From Gallionellaceae bacterium (lineage in GTDB: Bacteria; Pseudomonadota; Gammaproteobacteria; Burkholderiales; Thiobacillaceae): a stretch of DNA of 64,000 nucleotides. The DNA lies in NCBI GenBank assembly GCA_028714735.1, contig JAQTLU010000012.1, forward strand, positions 27,104 to 91,103, written 5' to 3'. Positions 44,221 to 57,963 of the stretch are shown one piece after another. The notes beneath the pieces were generated by a model, which was given only the letters and a program-made list of their open reading frames with translations, was not told where the DNA came from and made no database searches. The translations under genes and the position numbers were made by a program. The first letter of the stretch is position 1. Every line of letters begins with the position of its first letter.

Positions 44221-45594
44221 TCAATGTCCCCCTTGCAGTAAATGTCTAATGCCTTCTTCGTCCCAGCCGGTCTGGCTGACCTTGAGCATCACGGTGCCTT
44301 CCTCGGGCAGCACGGTCACCGCCTCGACGCCGGCGAACACGGTCAGCCGGCTGGCCAGGCGTTCCGCTTCGGCGTGATCGAGGCTGCCGATGTGGAACAT
44401 CTGGGTCTTGACCCTGGGCGGCGACCGCATGGTGGCGGCCAGGCCCAGCCAGACTGCCATCAGGCCCGCGCAGAAGATGAATACCGTGCCGTGGCCACTG
44501 TGCTGGGCCAGCCAGCCGCCGGCCGCACCGCCGAAAAACAGGCCGGCCGCCTGTGAGGTATTGTAAACCCCCATGGCGGTGCCCTTCGATTCCGGCGGCG
44601 CAATCTTGGAGATCAGCGACGGCAGGCTGGCCTCCAGGATGTTGAAGGCGATGAAGTAGAGCAGCAGCGCGCCGACCACGCCCCAGAAGAAATCGAGCGA
44701 AAAGGCCAGGGCGATCTGGGCCACCAGCATCAGGGCCACCGAGCCGACCAGGACCGGCTTCATCTTGCCCTTCTTCTCGCCGACGATGATCGCCGGCACC
44801 ATCAGGATGAAGGCGATCACCACCACCGGCAGGTAGACCAGCCAATGCCGGCCGGCATCAAGGCCGTCCTGGATCAGGGCGAAGGGCACCACGGTGAACA
44901 TGGCCATCTGGGCGGCATGGAGGGAGAAGATGCCCCAGTTCAGGCGCAGTAGCTGGCCGTCCCTGACGACGTCCTTGAGCTTGGCCGGGTTGGCCTCGGC
45001 GTCGGAGTGGAAGGCGGTCTTGCCGGGATTGGGGATGACGAACTTGACCACCAGGATGGCCACCAGCGCCAATACCCCGGTCAGGGCGAACATGCCGGGC
45101 ATGCCGATCCAGCCGTAGATCGCCGGGCCGGCGGCGAGCGAGAAGGCGAACGACAGCCCGATGGTGCCGCCGATCATGGCCATGGCCTGGGTGCGCTTCT
45201 CTTCCCGGGTCAGGTCGGCGAGCAGCGCGGTCACCGCCGCCGAGATCGCCCCGGCGCCCTGCAGGGCGCGGCCCAGGATGATGGTCTCGATGCTGGTGGC
45301 CGACGCGGCGAGGAAGCTGCCCAGGGCGAACAGCAGCAGGCCGAAGATGATCACCGGCTTGCGGCCGATCCGGTCCGAGGCCATGCCGAACGGGATCATC
45401 AGCACGGCCTGGGTAAGGCCGTACATGCCGAGGGCGAGACCGATCTTGGTGTGGTCGTCGGTCAGGGTCTTCGCGTACAGCGCGAACACCGGCAGGATCA
45501 GGAACATGCCCAGCATGCGCAGGCCGAAGATGGCGGCTAGCGAAAGGGCGGCCCGGCGTTCCAGCCGGGACACGGCATCGATTTCTTTTGACAC
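44221..45594 (-). CDS. MFS transporter, YajR-like with C-terminal ferredoxin-fold domain
   Basis: A 457-residue, 12-helix major facilitator. The segment [20 protein letters not shown], followed by [12 protein letters not shown], contains the MFS motif A, and [20 protein letters not shown] matches E. coli YajR closely. After the last helix a C-terminal soluble domain of about 65 residues ([20 protein letters not shown]) corresponds to the YAM/ferredoxin-like domain of YajR. The substrate is not known. It begins 62 bases from the divergent uvrA start and overlaps into an operon with ssb. Confidence 0.88.
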   Translation of the reverse strand: MSKEIDAVSRLERRAALSLAAIFGLRMLGMFLILPVFALYAKTLTDDHTKIGLALGMYGLTQAVLMIPFGMASDRIGRKPVIIFGLLLFALGSFLAASATSIETIILGRALQGAGAISAAVTALLADLTREEKRTQAMAMIGGTIGLSFAFSLAAGPAIYGWIGMPGMFALTGVLALVAILVVKFVIPNPGKTAFHSDAEANPAKLKDVVRDGQLLRLNWGIFSLHAAQMAMFTVVPFALIQDGLDAGRHWLVYLPVVVIAFILMVPAIIVGEKKGKMKPVLVGSVALMLVAQIALAFSLDFFWGVVGALLLYFIAFNILEASLPSLISKIAPPESKGTAMGVYNTSQAAGLFFGGAAGGWLAQHSGHGTVFIFCAGLMAVWLGLAATMRSPPRVKTQMFHIGSLDHAEAERLASRLTVFAGVEAVTVLPEEGTVMLKVSQTGWDEEGIRHLLQGGH

Positions 45595-45656
45595 GGTTTG
45601 GGCTGACTGGGGAAAGTGCGTAATATTAGCCGTTTTCTCCCCTGGCCTTGCACGCG

Positions 45657-48471
<2,815 letters not shown>

Positions 48472-48479
<8 letters not shown>

Positions 48480-49203
48480 ACCCGTCCGCCTGTCCAAACT
48501 GATGGCCGAGCGCGGCATCTGCTCGCGCCGCGAGGCCGATGTCTACATCGAACGCGGCTGGGTCTATGTCGACGGCGAGAAGATCGACGTGCTCGGCACC
48601 AAGGTCGATCCGGGCTGCGAGATCAAGCTGGCTGGCCAAGCCAAGAGCGCGCAACAGCAGCGCGTCACCCTCCTGCTGCACAAGCCGGTCGGCTATGTCT
48701 CCGGCCAGCCCGAACCGGGCTACAAACCGGCGGTGATGCTGATCCAGCGCGACAGCCAGTGGCAGGAAGGCGGCGGCCCGGCCTTCAGCCCGGCCATGCT
48801 CAAGGGCCTGGCGCCGGCCGGCCGGCTCGACATCGATTCCACCGGGCTGCTGGTGCTGACCCAGGACGGCCGCATTGCCCGCCAGTTGATCGGCGAGGAC
48901 TCCGACGTCGAGAAGGAATACCTGGTCCGGGTCGAGGGCAAGCTGAGCGACAACGGCCTCAAGCTGCTCAACCACGGTCTTTCGTTGGACGCCAAGGCGC
49001 TGCGCCCGGCCAAGGTGACCTGGCAGAACGAGGACCAGCTCAAGTTCATCCTCAAGGAAGGCAAGAAGCGCCAGATCCGCCGCATGTGCGAACTGGTCGG
49101 CCTCACCGTGGTTGGCCTGAAGCGGGTCCGCATCGGGCGGGTGACGCTCGGCCACCTGCCACTGGGGCAGTGGCGCGTTTTGCAGGACGACGAGGGGTTC
49201 TGA
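48472..49203 (+). CDS. RluF-like pseudouridine synthase (S4 domain plus RsuA/RluB/E/F catalytic domain)
   Basis: A 243-residue RNA-modifying enzyme. The N-terminal S4 RNA-binding domain reads [20 protein letters not shown], and the catalytic segment [18 protein letters not shown] puts the nucleophilic Asp at 120. The C-terminal block [20 protein letters not shown] closely matches RluF (tRNA/23S modification in E. coli) more than RluB or RsuA. The exact target uridine cannot be read from sequence. Its start overlaps uvrA, so it is probably cotranscribed with it. Confidence 0.85.
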
Positions 49204-49212
49204 TTCGGTTGG

Positions 49213-49959
49213 TCAGTGCAGGCTGGCCTGGGTCTGGCCCAGCCTGACCAGGTCGCCCACGGCCAGGCCGAGCTGGGCTGCCGCGCTGCCCCGGTTCACG
49301 GCGATCTCGACCAGGCCGACGCTGTTCACGTACCAGAACGCCTCGCCCTTCGCCGCTTCATGGAAGGTCGTATGGCGCTTCAGACGCTGACCCTTCACTT
49401 CGATCACTTCCTGTTCGGCCATCAGGCCGCCGCGCAGGCCGGTCCAGGCATTGCCGTAGTGGTCGATATAAACGACCCGGGGCAGGTCGGCCGGATCGAA
49501 GGGCACCTCCGGCGCCGCAATGGCGCTCAGCCTATCGGTCGGAAAGGCCTCGGCGGCGATGGCCGCGGCGACCGGCGCGAACAGGTCGCGGCCGTGAAAG
49601 CTGGCGGAAAGCCGTTCCGGACGCCAATCGATACGCCAGTAGCGGGCCGCGTCGGCACGCGCGGCGACGATCGAGAGCAGGCCGTTGTCCGGCCCGACGA
49701 ACCAGCGCCCGGCCGCCTCGACGACCAACGAACCGCGTGGCCCGCCCACGCCCGGATCGACGACGCATAGAAAAACGCTGCCGGACGGGAATTGTCCGGC
49801 CAGGGCATCGAGCAGGATCGCCCCGGCATGGGCATTGAAGTCAGGCACGGCATGGAGCAGGTCGATCACCGCCACGCCGGCGGCAGCTTGGGCCAGGACG
49901 GCCTTGATCTGGCCGACATAGGGATCCTGCCAGCCGAAGTCGGTGAACAGCACGATCAT
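49213..49959 (-). CDS. SAM hydroxide adenosyltransferase (DUF62 family)
   Basis: A 248-residue enzyme of the chlorinase/fluorinase superfamily that hydrolyses S-adenosylmethionine to adenosine and methionine in characterised members. Motifs are LFTDFGWQDPYVGQIKAVL at the N-terminus, VVDPGVGGPRGSLVVEA, GPDNGLLSIV and FHGRDLFAPVAAAIA. The start at 49959 is chosen because GGAGG lies seven bases upstream; a longer frame opens at 49980. The gene is convergent with rluF-like and lies just past the terminator of the ribosomal cluster. Halogenase activity is unlikely because most family members are hydrolases. Confidence 0.88.
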   Translation of the reverse strand: MIVLFTDFGWQDPYVGQIKAVLAQAAAGVAVIDLLHAVPDFNAHAGAILLDALAGQFPSGSVFLCVVDPGVGGPRGSLVVEAAGRWFVGPDNGLLSIVAARADAARYWRIDWRPERLSASFHGRDLFAPVAAAIAAEAFPTDRLSAIAAPEVPFDPADLPRVVYIDHYGNAWTGLRGGLMAEQEVIEVKGQRLKRHTTFHEAAKGEAFWYVNSVGLVEIAVNRGSAAAQLGLAVGDLVRLGQTQASLH

Positions 49960-49980
49960 CAGGGAGCCTCCGAAAAGCAA

Positions 49981-50003
49981 AAAGGCCGGCTAGGCCGGCC
50001 TTT
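49981..50003 (-). terminator. Intrinsic terminator of the ribosomal alpha operon
   Basis: AAAGGCCGG (49981-49989) pairs with CCGGCCTTT (49995-50003) around CTAGG. On the minus strand the stem is followed by TTTTTGCTTTT. It lies 22 bases past the rplQ stop and would end the rpsM-rplQ transcript before the SAM-hydrolase gene. Confidence 0.85.
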
Positions 50004-50024
50004 CAGCATAGACGCACGGCTGAG

Positions 50025-50399
50025 TTATTCAGCGGCGGCTTCCGGACGATCAACCATCTCGACCAGGGCCATGGGGGCGTTGTCGCCGACCCGGTAGCCG
50101 AACTTCAGGATGCGCAGGTAACCACCCGGACGGGCCTTGAAGCGGGGGCCGAGGTCGTCGAACAGCTTGACCACCATGTCGCGGTTGCGCAGGCGGTCGA
50201 AGGCCAGACGGCGGTTGGCCACGGTCGGAGTCTTGCCCAGGGTGATCAGGGGCTCGACCACGCGGCGCAGTTCCTTGGCCTTGGGCAGGGTGGTCTTGAT
50301 GACCTCGTGCTCCAGCAGGGCGTTGGACAGGTTGCGCAGCAGGGCCAGACGATGGCTGCTGGTGCGGTTGAGTTTGCGGTTGGACAGGCGGTGACGCAT
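50025..50399 (-). CDS. rplQ: Ribosomal protein L17
   Basis: A 124-residue large-subunit protein near the exit tunnel region. The sequence [20 protein letters not shown] is the canonical L17 start, and [20 protein letters not shown] follows. The short C-terminal tail ([11 protein letters not shown]) is normal. Last gene of the alpha operon, 22 bases after rpoA, and followed by a terminator. Confidence 0.97.
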   Translation of the reverse strand: MRHRLSNRKLNRTSSHRLALLRNLSNALLEHEVIKTTLPKAKELRRVVEPLITLGKTPTVANRRLAFDRLRNRDMVVKLFDDLGPRFKARPGGYLRILKFGYRVGDNAPMALVEMVDRPEAAAE

Positions 50400-50421
50400 T
50401 TTCAGTTTACCTCGATGTCAA

Positions 50422-51408
50422 TCAGGGCTTGTCGTAGCCCGCGGGCGGCCAGTTTTCCAGCTTCATGCCGAGGGTCAGACCACGTGCAGCCAGCACTTCC
50501 TTGATTTCGTTCAAGGATTTGCGGCCCAGGTTCGGGGTCTTGAGCAACTCGGTTTCGGTGCGCTGGATCAGGTCGCCGATGTAGTAGATGTTTTCCGCCT
50601 TCAGACAATTGGCGGAACGGACGGTGAGTTCCAGTTCGTCGACCGGACGCAGCAGGATGGGATCCATCTGCGGACCGGCGCTCTTCGGCTGCTCGCTGGG
50701 CAGAGTGACGCCCTTGAGGTCGGCGAACGGGGACAGCTGTTCGATCAGCAGGCGAGCGGAGTGGCGCACGGCCTCTTCCGGATCGACCACGCCGTTGGTC
50801 TCGATCTCGAGGATCAGTTTGTCCAGGTCGGTGCGCTGCTCGACGCGGGCGCTCTCGACGCTGAAGCTGACCTTCTTGACCGGGCTGTACAGGGCATCGA
50901 TCAGGATGGTGCCGACCTGGCGGGTTTCCTCGTCAAGGCGGCGGGAGCTGGCCGGGACGTAGCCCAGACCGGCTTCGATCTTGATCTCCATCTCCAGTTT
51001 GCCACCCTTGGTGACGTGGGCAATGATATGGTCGGGATTCAGGATCTCGACGTCATGCCCGGCCTGGATATCGCCGGCGGTGACGATGCCCTCGCCGTCC
51101 TTCTTGACGCTGACCAGGGCTTCGGTGCGATTGTTCAGCTTGACGGCCAGGCCCTTCAGGTTCAGCAGGATGTCGACGACATCTTCCTGAACGCCATCGA
51201 TTGCGGAGTACTCGTGCACCACCCCGGCGATCTTGACTTCCGTGGGGGCATAGCCCTGCATGGAAGAGAGCAGGATGCGGCGCAGCGAGTTGCCAAGGGT
51301 ATGGCCGTAGCCGCGCTCGAACGGCTCAAGGGTAATGCGCGCCTGGCGCGGGGAAATGCTGTTCACTTCCACGCTGCGCGGCTTCAGCAGTTCACCGGTA
51401 TTCGACAT
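50422..51408 (-). CDS. rpoA: RNA polymerase alpha subunit
   Basis: A 328-residue subunit that nucleates RNA polymerase assembly and contacts UP elements and activators. The N-terminal domain has [20 protein letters not shown], and the flexible linker (about residues 230-245) leads to the C-terminal domain with [19 protein letters not shown] and [19 protein letters not shown]. The length is standard. It follows rpsD and precedes rplQ. Confidence 0.98.
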   Translation of the reverse strand: MSNTGELLKPRSVEVNSISPRQARITLEPFERGYGHTLGNSLRRILLSSMQGYAPTEVKIAGVVHEYSAIDGVQEDVVDILLNLKGLAVKLNNRTEALVSVKKDGEGIVTAGDIQAGHDVEILNPDHIIAHVTKGGKLEMEIKIEAGLGYVPASSRRLDEETRQVGTILIDALYSPVKKVSFSVESARVEQRTDLDKLILEIETNGVVDPEEAVRHSARLLIEQLSPFADLKGVTLPSEQPKSAGPQMDPILLRPVDELELTVRSANCLKAENIYYIGDLIQRTETELLKTPNLGRKSLNEIKEVLAARGLTLGMKLENWPPAGYDKP

Positions 51409-51437
51409 AGTGCAAATCCTTCAATCAGGCCGCTGGA

Positions 51438-52064
51438 TTACTTGGAATACAGTTCGATCACGAGCGATTCGTTGATCGTGGGCGGCAGTTCGGAACGCTG
51501 CGGACGGGCCTTGTAGGTACCCTTCAACGTCTTGATGTCGACCGCGACCCACTCGGGGAAACCACGGCCTTCGGCGGCCTCGGATGCACCCTTGATGCGC
51601 AGATGGGTCTTCGCCTTCTCGGCCACTTCGACGATGTCGCCCGGCTTGACCTGATAGGAAGGGATGTTGACGCGCCTGCCGTTGACCAGGATGCCGTTGT
51701 GACGGACGATCTGACGGCCCTCGGTGCGGGAAGCGCCAAAGCCCATGCGATAGACGACGCTGTCGAGACGGCTTTCCAGCATCTGCAGCAGGTTTTCGCC
51801 GGTCACGCCCTTGAGCAGGACGGCCTTCTTGTAGGTCAGGCGGAACTGGCCCTCAAGCACGCCATAGATCTTGCGGATCTTCTGCTTGGCACGCAGTTGA
51901 ATGCCATAGTCGGACAGACGGGCCTGACGGGCGCCATGCTGGCCGGGGGCCTGGTTGCGACGTTCGACGGCGCACTTTTCAGTGAAACACTTCTCGCCCT
52001 TGAGGAACAGCTTTTCCCCTTCGCGGCGACACTGGCGGCACTTGGGATCGGTATTTCGAGCCAC
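51438..52064 (-). CDS. rpsD: Ribosomal protein S4 (zinc-binding form)
   Basis: A 208-residue 30S assembly protein that also often represses its own operon. The N-terminus contains CxxC at C9/C12 and further cysteines at C26 and C31, the zinc-binding C+ form; the E. coli protein lacks these. The S4 RNA-binding domain ([20 protein letters not shown]) follows. Second to rpsK in the operon. Confidence 0.97.
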   Translation of the reverse strand: MARNTDPKCRQCRREGEKLFLKGEKCFTEKCAVERRNQAPGQHGARQARLSDYGIQLRAKQKIRKIYGVLEGQFRLTYKKAVLLKGVTGENLLQMLESRLDSVVYRMGFGASRTEGRQIVRHNGILVNGRRVNIPSYQVKPGDIVEVAEKAKTHLRIKGASEAAEGRGFPEWVAVDIKTLKGTYKARPQRSELPPTINESLVIELYSK

Positions 52065-52077
52065 GATGCTCTCCTTG

Positions 52078-52470
52078 TTAGACGCGACGCTTCTTCGGCG
52101 GACGACAGCCGTTATGCGGCATAGGCGTCACGTCGGAGATGCTGGTGATCTTGAAGCCAAGCGCATTCAGCGCGCGCACCGTGGACTCACGGCCCGGGCC
52201 GGGGCCCTTGATGCGCACTTCGATGTTCTTGACACCATATTCGAGGGCCTGCTTGCCGGCGTTCTCGGCGGCCACCTGAGCCGCGAACGGCGTGCTCTTG
52301 CGTGAACCCTTGAAACCGGCTGCACCGGCGGTGAACCAGGACAGGGCGTTGCCCTGGCGGTCCGTAATGGTCACGATGGTGTTGTTGAAGGAAGCGTGGA
52401 TATGCGCGATCGCATCGGCTACGCTCTTCTTGACTTTTTTCCGCACGCGGGCGGTGGTTGCCTTGGCCAT
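52078..52470 (-). CDS. rpsK: Ribosomal protein S11
   Basis: A 130-residue 30S platform protein. [20 protein letters not shown] and [20 protein letters not shown] are diagnostic, and the ending CRPPKKRRV is standard. It lies between rpsM and rpsD. Confidence 0.98.
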   Translation of the reverse strand: MAKATTARVRKKVKKSVADAIAHIHASFNNTIVTITDRQGNALSWFTAGAAGFKGSRKSTPFAAQVAAENAGKQALEYGVKNIEVRIKGPGPGRESTVRALNALGFKITSISDVTPMPHNGCRPPKKRRV

Positions 52471-52484
52471 ATTTTTTACCTAGC

Positions 52485-52847
52485 TCACTTTTTGACTTGC
52501 ATCTGCTTACGCGGGCCCTTGCGGGTGCGGGCGTTGGTACGGGTACGCTGACCACGACACGGCAGACCGCGGCGATGGCGCTGGCCGCGATAGCAGCCGA
52601 GGTCCATCAGACGCTTGATGTTCATGGTGATTTCGCGACGCAGGTCGCCTTCAACCGTGAATTTGCCCACGAGATCGCGCAGCTTGTCGACGGCGTCGTC
52701 GTTCAGATCCTTGATCTTGGTGGAGGGGCTCACGCCGGCTTGCTCGCAAATCAGACGAGCACGCGAGCGACCGATGCCGTAGACGGCGGTCAGCGCGATC
52801 TCGGCATGCTTGTGATTCGGGATGTTAACCCCAGCAATACGGGCCAT
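52485..52847 (-). CDS. rpsM: Ribosomal protein S13
   Basis: A 120-residue 30S head protein that contacts the large subunit and t[23 protein letters not shown] and the basic end [20 protein letters not shown] identify it. It is the first gene of the alpha operon and is preceded by a good promoter match. Confidence 0.98.
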   Translation of the reverse strand: MARIAGVNIPNHKHAEIALTAVYGIGRSRARLICEQAGVSPSTKIKDLNDDAVDKLRDLVGKFTVEGDLRREITMNIKRLMDLGCYRGQRHRRGLPCRGQRTRTNARTRKGPRKQMQVKK

Positions 52848-52873
52848 GAAAAACTCCGTGCGGAAAACTGCAA

Positions 52874-52903
52874 ATTATAGCGAGAAACTGCTTGCTATTG
52901 CAA
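52874..52903 (-). promoter_or_regulatory. Promoter of the alpha operon (rpsM-rpsK-rpsD-rpoA-rplQ)
   Basis: On the minus strand TTGCAA (52898-52903) and TATAAT (52874-52879) are separated by 18 bases, about 30 bases before the rpsM start. The -35 lies in a hairpin formed by GCTTGC (52890-52895) and GCAAGC (52900-52905). The 80-base gap between rpmJ and rpsM is otherwise unexplained, which supports an internal promoter. Confidence 0.65.
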
Positions 52904-52927
52904 GCAATCCATCGTCGACTGAAAAAA

Positions 52928-53041
52928 TCAACCCTGACGCTGCTTGTGACGCGCCTCGCTGCAAATGACGCGAACCACGCCCTTGCGCTTGACGATCCGG
53001 CACTTGCGGCAAATCTTCTTGACCGAGGTTTGAACACGCAT
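52928..53041 (-). CDS. rpmJ: Ribosomal protein L36 (zinc form)
   Basis: A 37-residue large-subunit protein, too short for many gene finders. The translation starts [14 protein letters not shown] and ends RHKQRQG. C11, C14, C27 and H32 are the zinc ligands of the C+ form. It lies 20 bases after the disrupted infA and is itself intact. Confidence 0.95.
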   Translation of the reverse strand: MRVQTSVKKICRKCRIVKRKGVVRVICSEARHKQRQG

Positions 53042-53061
53042 GTTCAGCTCCTTTTCATAAA

Positions 53062-53278
53062 CTACTTGGCGCGGTAAACAATGCGCGCGCGACTCAAATC
53101 GTAGGGGGTCAGTTCCACGGTGACCTGGTCACCTGGCAGGATGCGCATGTAGTGCCTGCGCTTCTTGCCGGAAATATGCCCCAACACCTCAAACCATTCT
53201 CCAGTCTTACCCGGAAACTGGCATTCGGGAGCGTCTCAAGGACACTCCCTGCAACTGAATGACTTCTTCCTTGCCCAT
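53062..53278 (-). pseudogene. infA: Initiation factor IF-1 with two apparent frameshifts
   Basis: The product of this position should be the 72-residue factor that blocks the ribosomal A site during initiation. The frame starts correctly (MGKEEVIQLQG) but then stops after 23 codons. The expected middle ([17 protein letters not shown]) is present in another frame and the end ([20 protein letters not shown], then [12 protein letters not shown]) in a third. The total length is 217 bases, two short of a full gene, so one base appears lost near 53245 and one near 53196. secY and rpmJ on either side are intact. It is either an assembly error or a decayed copy; many betaproteobacteria carry a second infA. 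Confidence 0.85.
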
Positions 53279-53285
53279 CCAGCCC

Positions 53286-54614
53286 TTATCTGGCCAGGAA
53301 GTTACCGCCTTTGAAGTTCGCCTTCTTGAGCAAACTCTCATACTGATGGGTCATCACGTAGGCCTGAACCTGCGCCATGAAGTCCATGGTCACCACCACG
53401 ATGATCAGCAGGGACGTGCCGCCGAAGTAGAACGGCACGTTCCAGTTCACGATCAGGAACTCCGGCAGCAGGCAGACCAGGGTGATGTAGACGGCACCCA
53501 CCAGGGTCAGCCGGGTCATGATCTTGTCGATGTAACGTGCGGTCTGCTCGCCCGGACGGATGCCGGGCACAAAGGCGCCGCTCTTCTTCAGGTTGTCCGC
53601 GGTTTCCTTGGGATTGAACACCAGGGCCGTGTAGAAGAAGCAGAAGAAGATGATCGCCAAGGCATACAGGATCACGTAGATCGGCTGCCCGGGAGAGATG
53701 GTCGCGGCGATATCCTTCAGCCAGGTCATGCCTTCATGACTGCCGAACCAGCCGCCCAGGGTGGCCGGGAACAGGATGATCGACGAGGCGAAGATGGGCG
53801 GAATGACGCCGGCCATGTTCAGCTTCAGCGGCAGATGGGAACTCTGGCCGCCGTACAGCTTGTTGCCGACCTGTCTTTTGGCGTAGTTCACCAGGACCTT
53901 GCGCTGCCCCCGCTCGACGAACACCACCAGGGCGGTCACCAGCATGGCGCCAATGAACAGCAGCAGGACCAACGGAATGGAGAAGGCACCGGTACGGGTC
54001 AATTCCAGGGTGCCGCCGACCGCCTGGGGCAGCCCGGCCGCAATACCGCCGAAGATGATGATCGAGATGCCGTTGCCGATGCCGCGCTCGGTAATCTGCT
54101 CGCCCAGCCACATCAGGAACATGGTGCCGGCCACCAGGGTGATCACGGTGGTCATGCGGAACATGAAGCCCGGGTCGATGACCAGACCTTGCTGGCTCTC
54201 CAGGGCGATCGAGATGCCCAGGCCCTGGAAGGTGGCCAGCAGCACCGTGCCATAGCGGGTGTACTGGGTGATCTTGCGCCGACCCGCTTCGCCTTCCTTC
54301 TTCAACGCCTCAAGCTGGGGCGAAACCACGCTCAGCAACTGGACGATGATGGAGGCAGAGATGTAGGGCATGATCCCGAGCGCGAATACGGTGAAACGCT
54401 TCAGCGCACCGCCCGAGAACATGTTGAACATGCCCAGGATGCCGCCCTGCTGGCTCTTGAACAGATCCTCCAGCACCATCGGATCGATTCCGGGCACAGG
54501 AATATGGGCGCCGATCCGGTAGACGATCAGGGCGCCAATCAGGAACCACAGGCGACGCTTAAGGTCGCCCATTTTCCCGGACATCTGCATCAAGTTAGCA
54601 GCGGCATTGGCCAA
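53286..54614 (-). CDS. secY: Protein translocase subunit SecY
   Basis: A 442-residue, ten-helix channel of the Sec translocon. [20 protein letters not shown] near the start, the plug/helix region [20 protein letters not shown] and the cytoplasmic loop [20 protein letters not shown] are diagnostic. It lies 19 bases after rplO within the spc operon and eight bases ahead of the disrupted infA. Confidence 0.97.
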   Translation of the reverse strand: MANAAANLMQMSGKMGDLKRRLWFLIGALIVYRIGAHIPVPGIDPMVLEDLFKSQQGGILGMFNMFSGGALKRFTVFALGIMPYISASIIVQLLSVVSPQLEALKKEGEAGRRKITQYTRYGTVLLATFQGLGISIALESQQGLVIDPGFMFRMTTVITLVAGTMFLMWLGEQITERGIGNGISIIIFGGIAAGLPQAVGGTLELTRTGAFSIPLVLLLFIGAMLVTALVVFVERGQRKVLVNYAKRQVGNKLYGGQSSHLPLKLNMAGVIPPIFASSIILFPATLGGWFGSHEGMTWLKDIAATISPGQPIYVILYALAIIFFCFFYTALVFNPKETADNLKKSGAFVPGIRPGEQTARYIDKIMTRLTLVGAVYITLVCLLPEFLIVNWNVPFYFGGTSLLIIVVVTMDFMAQVQAYVMTHQYESLLKKANFKGGNFLAR

Positions 54615-54632
54615 GATCGATACTCCGCTCTA

Positions 54633-55067
54633 TCAGCCTTCGAGGCTGCCGCCGGCCGCTTCAATGGCGGCCTTGGCACCCTTGGTGGCGACGATGCCCA
54701 CCAGCTTGACCGGCTTCTCGATGCTGCCGGCCAGGATGACGCGCACATACTTGGTCAGCTGGGAAACGATGCCGGCCTGTTGCAGCACCAGCAGGTCGAC
54801 GGTATCGACCGGCAGAGCGTTCAGGTCGGACAAGCGGATCTCGGCCTTGAAGGAGCGGGACAGGGAAATGAAGCCGCGCTTGGGCAAGCGACGATGCATG
54901 GGCATCTGGCCGCCTTCGAAGCCAACCTTGTGATAGCCGCCGGCACGGGATTTCTGACCCTTGTGGCCTCGGCCGCAGGTCTTGCCCAGGCCGGAACCGA
55001 TACCGCGGCCGACCCGCTTGCTGGCGTGCTTGCTGCCCTCACCGGGCTTGAGAGTATTGAGTTGCAT
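54633..55067 (-). CDS. rplO: Ribosomal protein L15
   Basis: A 144-residue large-subunit protein. The start [20 protein letters not shown] is chosen because L15 begins here and the ATG overlaps the rpmD stop; an in-frame ATG at 55082 is not used. Gly-rich [20 protein letters not shown] follows. Confidence 0.97.
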   Translation of the reverse strand: MQLNTLKPGEGSKHASKRVGRGIGSGLGKTCGRGHKGQKSRAGGYHKVGFEGGQMPMHRRLPKRGFISLSRSFKAEIRLSDLNALPVDTVDLLVLQQAGIVSQLTKYVRVILAGSIEKPVKLVGIVATKGAKAAIEAAGGSLEG

Positions 55068-55255
55068 CAGACTGCCTCGCATTTCAGCAGGAAGTTCGCG
55101 CGAGTGACCATGCCGCGCACGGCCGGGGTGTCATCGAGAACGACCGATTGATTCATACGCTTGAGCCCGAGACCACGCACCGACGCACGGTGGTAGGACT
55201 GGGTACCGATCGGGCTCTTGACCAGGGTAACCTTGATCTTCTTGGTTTCGCTCAT
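55067..55255 (-). CDS. rpmD: Ribosomal protein L30
   Basis: A 62-residue large-subunit protein. [20 protein letters not shown] and [20 protein letters not shown] identify it. It overlaps rplO by one base and follows rpsE after three bases. Confidence 0.96.
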   Translation of the reverse strand: MSETKKIKVTLVKSPIGTQSYHRASVRGLGLKRMNQSVVLDDTPAVRGMVTRANFLLKCEAV

Positions 55256-55258
55256 GGC

Positions 55259-55771
55259 TTACTCCAGGATCTCGGCGACGCTCTTGCCGCGCTTGGCAGC
55301 CACTTCGCCCGGGGTGTACATCTGGGCCAGGCCGTCCAGCGTGGCACGCACGACGTTGTAGGGGTTGGTGGAGCCCATGCACTTGGCCAGCACGTTGGTC
55401 ACGCCCATCACCTCGAATACGGCACGCATGGCGCCGCCGGCGATGATGCCGGTACCTTCGGAGGCCGGCTGGATCAGGACGCGGGAGCCGCCATGGCGAC
55501 CGACCACGGCATGGTGGAAGGTGCCGTTCTTGAGCGACACCTTGACCATCTTGCGCCGTGCTTCTTCCATGGCCTTCGTTACCGCCACCGGCACTTCGCG
55601 GGACTTGCCCTTGCCCATACCGACGGCACCGTCACCATCACCGACCACGGTGAGGGCAGCAAAACCCAGGATCCGGCCACCCTTGACCACCTTGGTGACG
55701 CGGTTCACCGCGATCATCTTCTCGCGCAGGCCGTCGCCACGATCTTCCTGCTGTTGATCCATTCTCGCCAT
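55259..55771 (-). CDS. rpsE: Ribosomal protein S5
   Basis: A 170-residue 30S protein involved in decoding accuracy. The double-stranded RNA-binding segment [20 protein letters not shown] and the conserved [20 protein letters not shown] are present. Normal length; part of the spc operon. Confidence 0.97.
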   Translation of the reverse strand: MARMDQQQEDRGDGLREKMIAVNRVTKVVKGGRILGFAALTVVGDGDGAVGMGKGKSREVPVAVTKAMEEARRKMVKVSLKNGTFHHAVVGRHGGSRVLIQPASEGTGIIAGGAMRAVFEVMGVTNVLAKCMGSTNPYNVVRATLDGLAQMYTPGEVAAKRGKSVAEILE

Positions 55772-55786
55772 CTTGATTACCTCGCG

Positions 55787-56137
55787 TTAGAACTGCAGAC
55801 CGTGCTCACGGGCAGCATCGGCCAGGGCCTTGACCCGACCGTGGTAGATAAAACCGCTGCGATCGAACGCAACCTGACCGACTCCGGCCTGCTTGGCCTT
55901 CTCGGCAATGCGCTGACCGACCAGTTTGGCCGCATCGGTGCTGCCACCCTTGACCTGGCCACGCAGGTCTTTCTCCTGGGTGGAGGCGCTGCAAACGACG
56001 ATACCGCCGGTGGCATCGATGATTTGGGCGTAAATGTGGCTGTTGCTGCGAAAAACGCAGAGGCGGGCCACTGCCAGTTCCGCGATTTTGGCGCGGGTTT
56101 TGCGCGCCCTGCGCAGACGCCGGATCTTCTTGTCCAT
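55787..56137 (-). CDS. rplR: Ribosomal protein L18
   Basis: A 116-residue protein that binds 5S r[23 protein letters not shown] and the ending [10 protein letters not shown] are diagnostic. The start [15 protein letters not shown] fits; an upstream frame extension is not needed. Confidence 0.97.
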   Translation of the reverse strand: MDKKIRRLRRARKTRAKIAELAVARLCVFRSNSHIYAQIIDATGGIVVCSASTQEKDLRGQVKGGSTDAAKLVGQRIAEKAKQAGVGQVAFDRSGFIYHGRVKALADAAREHGLQF

Positions 56138-56152
56138 GCTCGTGACTCCAGA

Positions 56153-56686
56153 TTATTTCTTCTTGGTTTCTTTGAGGGAAACCACTTCATCCGCATAGCG
56201 GACACCCTTGCCCTTGTACGGCTCGGGCGGACGATAGGCGCGCACATCGGCGGCGACCTGGCCAACCTTCTGCTTGTCGGCACCCTTGATCAAAATCTCG
56301 GTCTGGGTCGGCGTTTCCACCTTCACACCGGCAGGCATCATATGCTCGACCGGATGCGAGAAACCCAGGCTCAGCGACAGTTTCTCGCCCTGGGCCTGAG
56401 CGCGGTAACCCACGCCAACCAGGGTCAGCTTGCGCTCGAAGCCCTTGGACACACCCTTGACCATGTTGGCCAGCAACGCACGCGTGGTGCCGGACATCGC
56501 ATTGGCAGCCATGGAGTCGTTGACGGGCGCAACCTGCAGGCTGCCATCGGCATGCTGCACGGTGACATGGGAAGTAAGGGCCTGCGACAGGGTACCCTGC
56601 GGGCCCTTGATGGTAATCGCACCAGCGCTGAGGTTGATTTCAACCCCGGCCGGCACAGGAATCGGATTCTTGGCAACTCGGGACAT
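56153..56686 (-). CDS. rplF: Ribosomal protein L6
   Basis: A 177-residue protein near the factor-binding centre. [20 protein letters not shown] at the start and [20 protein letters not shown] near the end identify it. It lies eight bases after rpsH. Confidence 0.97.
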   Translation of the reverse strand: MSRVAKNPIPVPAGVEINLSAGAITIKGPQGTLSQALTSHVTVQHADGSLQVAPVNDSMAANAMSGTTRALLANMVKGVSKGFERKLTLVGVGYRAQAQGEKLSLSLGFSHPVEHMMPAGVKVETPTQTEILIKGADKQKVGQVAADVRAYRPPEPYKGKGVRYADEVVSLKETKKK

Positions 56687-56694
56687 GTTCTACC

Positions 56695-57090
56695 TCACGC
56701 AACCACGCACAACACTTCGCCACCGACACCGAGCGAACGCGCACGGCGGTCAGTCATTACACCCCTGGAGGTGGAAACGATGGCCACACCCAGGCCGTTC
56801 ATCACCCGGGGCAGATCTTCGCGGCCCTTGTAGATGCGCAGGCCGGGACGGCTGACCCGTTCGATCTTCTCGATGACCGGGCGACCGGCGTAGTACTTGA
56901 GGGCGACTTCCATCTCGGGCAGACCGCCGACAGCACGGACCGCGAAATCCTCGATGTAACCTTCGTCCTTGAGTACCTGGGCGATGGCCTTCTTCAACTT
57001 GGAAGCGGGCATACTCACCGCAACCTTCTCCGACATCTGCGCATTACGGATGCGAGTCAGCATATCGGCAATGGGATCACTCATGCTCAT
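56695..57090 (-). CDS. rpsH: Ribosomal protein S8
   Basis: A 131-residue 30S protein; in E. coli the same protein represses the spc operon. [20 protein letters not shown] and the end [20 protein letters not shown] are diagnostic. The first of two nearby ATGs fits the AGGAGG site seven bases upstream. Confidence 0.97.
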   Translation of the reverse strand: MSMSDPIADMLTRIRNAQMSEKVAVSMPASKLKKAIAQVLKDEGYIEDFAVRAVGGLPEMEVALKYYAGRPVIEKIERVSRPGLRIYKGREDLPRVMNGLGVAIVSTSRGVMTDRRARSLGVGGEVLCVVA

Positions 57091-57102
57091 CTTATTGCCT
57101 CC

Positions 57103-57408
57103 TTACCAACTGGCCTTGGTGACGCCGGGAATGTCGCCGTTCAGGGCGATTTCGCGGATCTTGTTCCGGCACAGACCGAACTTGCGGAATACGCCACGCG
57201 GACGACCGGTCAGGGCACAGCGGTTGCGTTGACGAGAAGGGCTGGCGTCGCGCGGCAGCGCCTGGAACTTCAGGCGAGCCTCCATGCGCTCCTCTTCGGA
57301 ACGACCCTGGTCAGCCATGATGGCCTTCAGTGCGTCGCGCTTGGGAGCGAACTTCTTCGCCATCTGGCGGCGCTTCTCTTCGCGGTTGATTACAGATTTC
57401 CTGGCCAT
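57103..57408 (-). CDS. rpsN: Ribosomal protein S14 (zinc-free form)
   Basis: A 101-residue 30S protein. [20 protein letters not shown] starts it; the long form without the four-cysteine zinc motif is present (only two cysteines near [10 protein letters not shown] and LCRNK). The start at 57408 is used because it matches the family; the frame extends upstream to 57468. Confidence 0.96.
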   Translation of the reverse strand: MARKSVINREEKRRQMAKKFAPKRDALKAIMADQGRSEEERMEARLKFQALPRDASPSRQRNRCALTGRPRGVFRKFGLCRNKIREIALNGDIPGVTKASW

Positions 57409-57415
57409 GTCGACC

Positions 57416-57955
57416 TCAATTCTTGAACGGGAACTTGAAGGCGGCGAGCAAAGCCCTGGCCTCAGCATCCGTCTTGGCGGTAGTGGTGATGGTGATGTTC
57501 ATACCCCGGAGCGCATCGATCTTGTCGTACTCGATCTCGGGGAACATGATCTGTTCCTTGACACCCATGTTGTAGTTGCCACGGCCGTCGAAGCCCTTGC
57601 CGCCGATACCGCGGAAGTCGCGGATCCGGGGGATGGCGACCGAGACCAGGCGGTCCAGGAACTCGAACATCCGTTCCTGGCGCAAGGTCACCTTGCAGCC
57701 GATGGGATAGTCATCGCGAATCTTGAAGCCGGCAATGGACTTGCGGGCCAACGTCACCACGGGCTTCTGGCCCGCGATCTTGGTCATGTCGCCCACCGCG
57801 TGCTCCAGCACCTTCTTGTCGCCGACAGCCTCGCCAACGCCCATGTTGAGCGTGATCTTCTCGATCCGGGGGACCTGCATCACCGTCTTGTAGCCGAACT
57901 GAGTCATCAGTTGCGGAACCACGGTCTCTTTATAAAACGCCTTGAATCGTGCCAT
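57416..57955 (-). CDS. rplE: Ribosomal protein L5
   Basis: A 179-residue 5S rRNA-binding protein. [20 protein letters not shown] and [20 protein letters not shown] are conserved. It lies seven bases before rpsN. Confidence 0.97.
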   Translation of the reverse strand: MARFKAFYKETVVPQLMTQFGYKTVMQVPRIEKITLNMGVGEAVGDKKVLEHAVGDMTKIAGQKPVVTLARKSIAGFKIRDDYPIGCKVTLRQERMFEFLDRLVSVAIPRIRDFRGIGGKGFDGRGNYNMGVKEQIMFPEIEYDKIDALRGMNITITTTAKTDAEARALLAAFKFPFKN

Positions 57956-57963
57956 GACTTACC

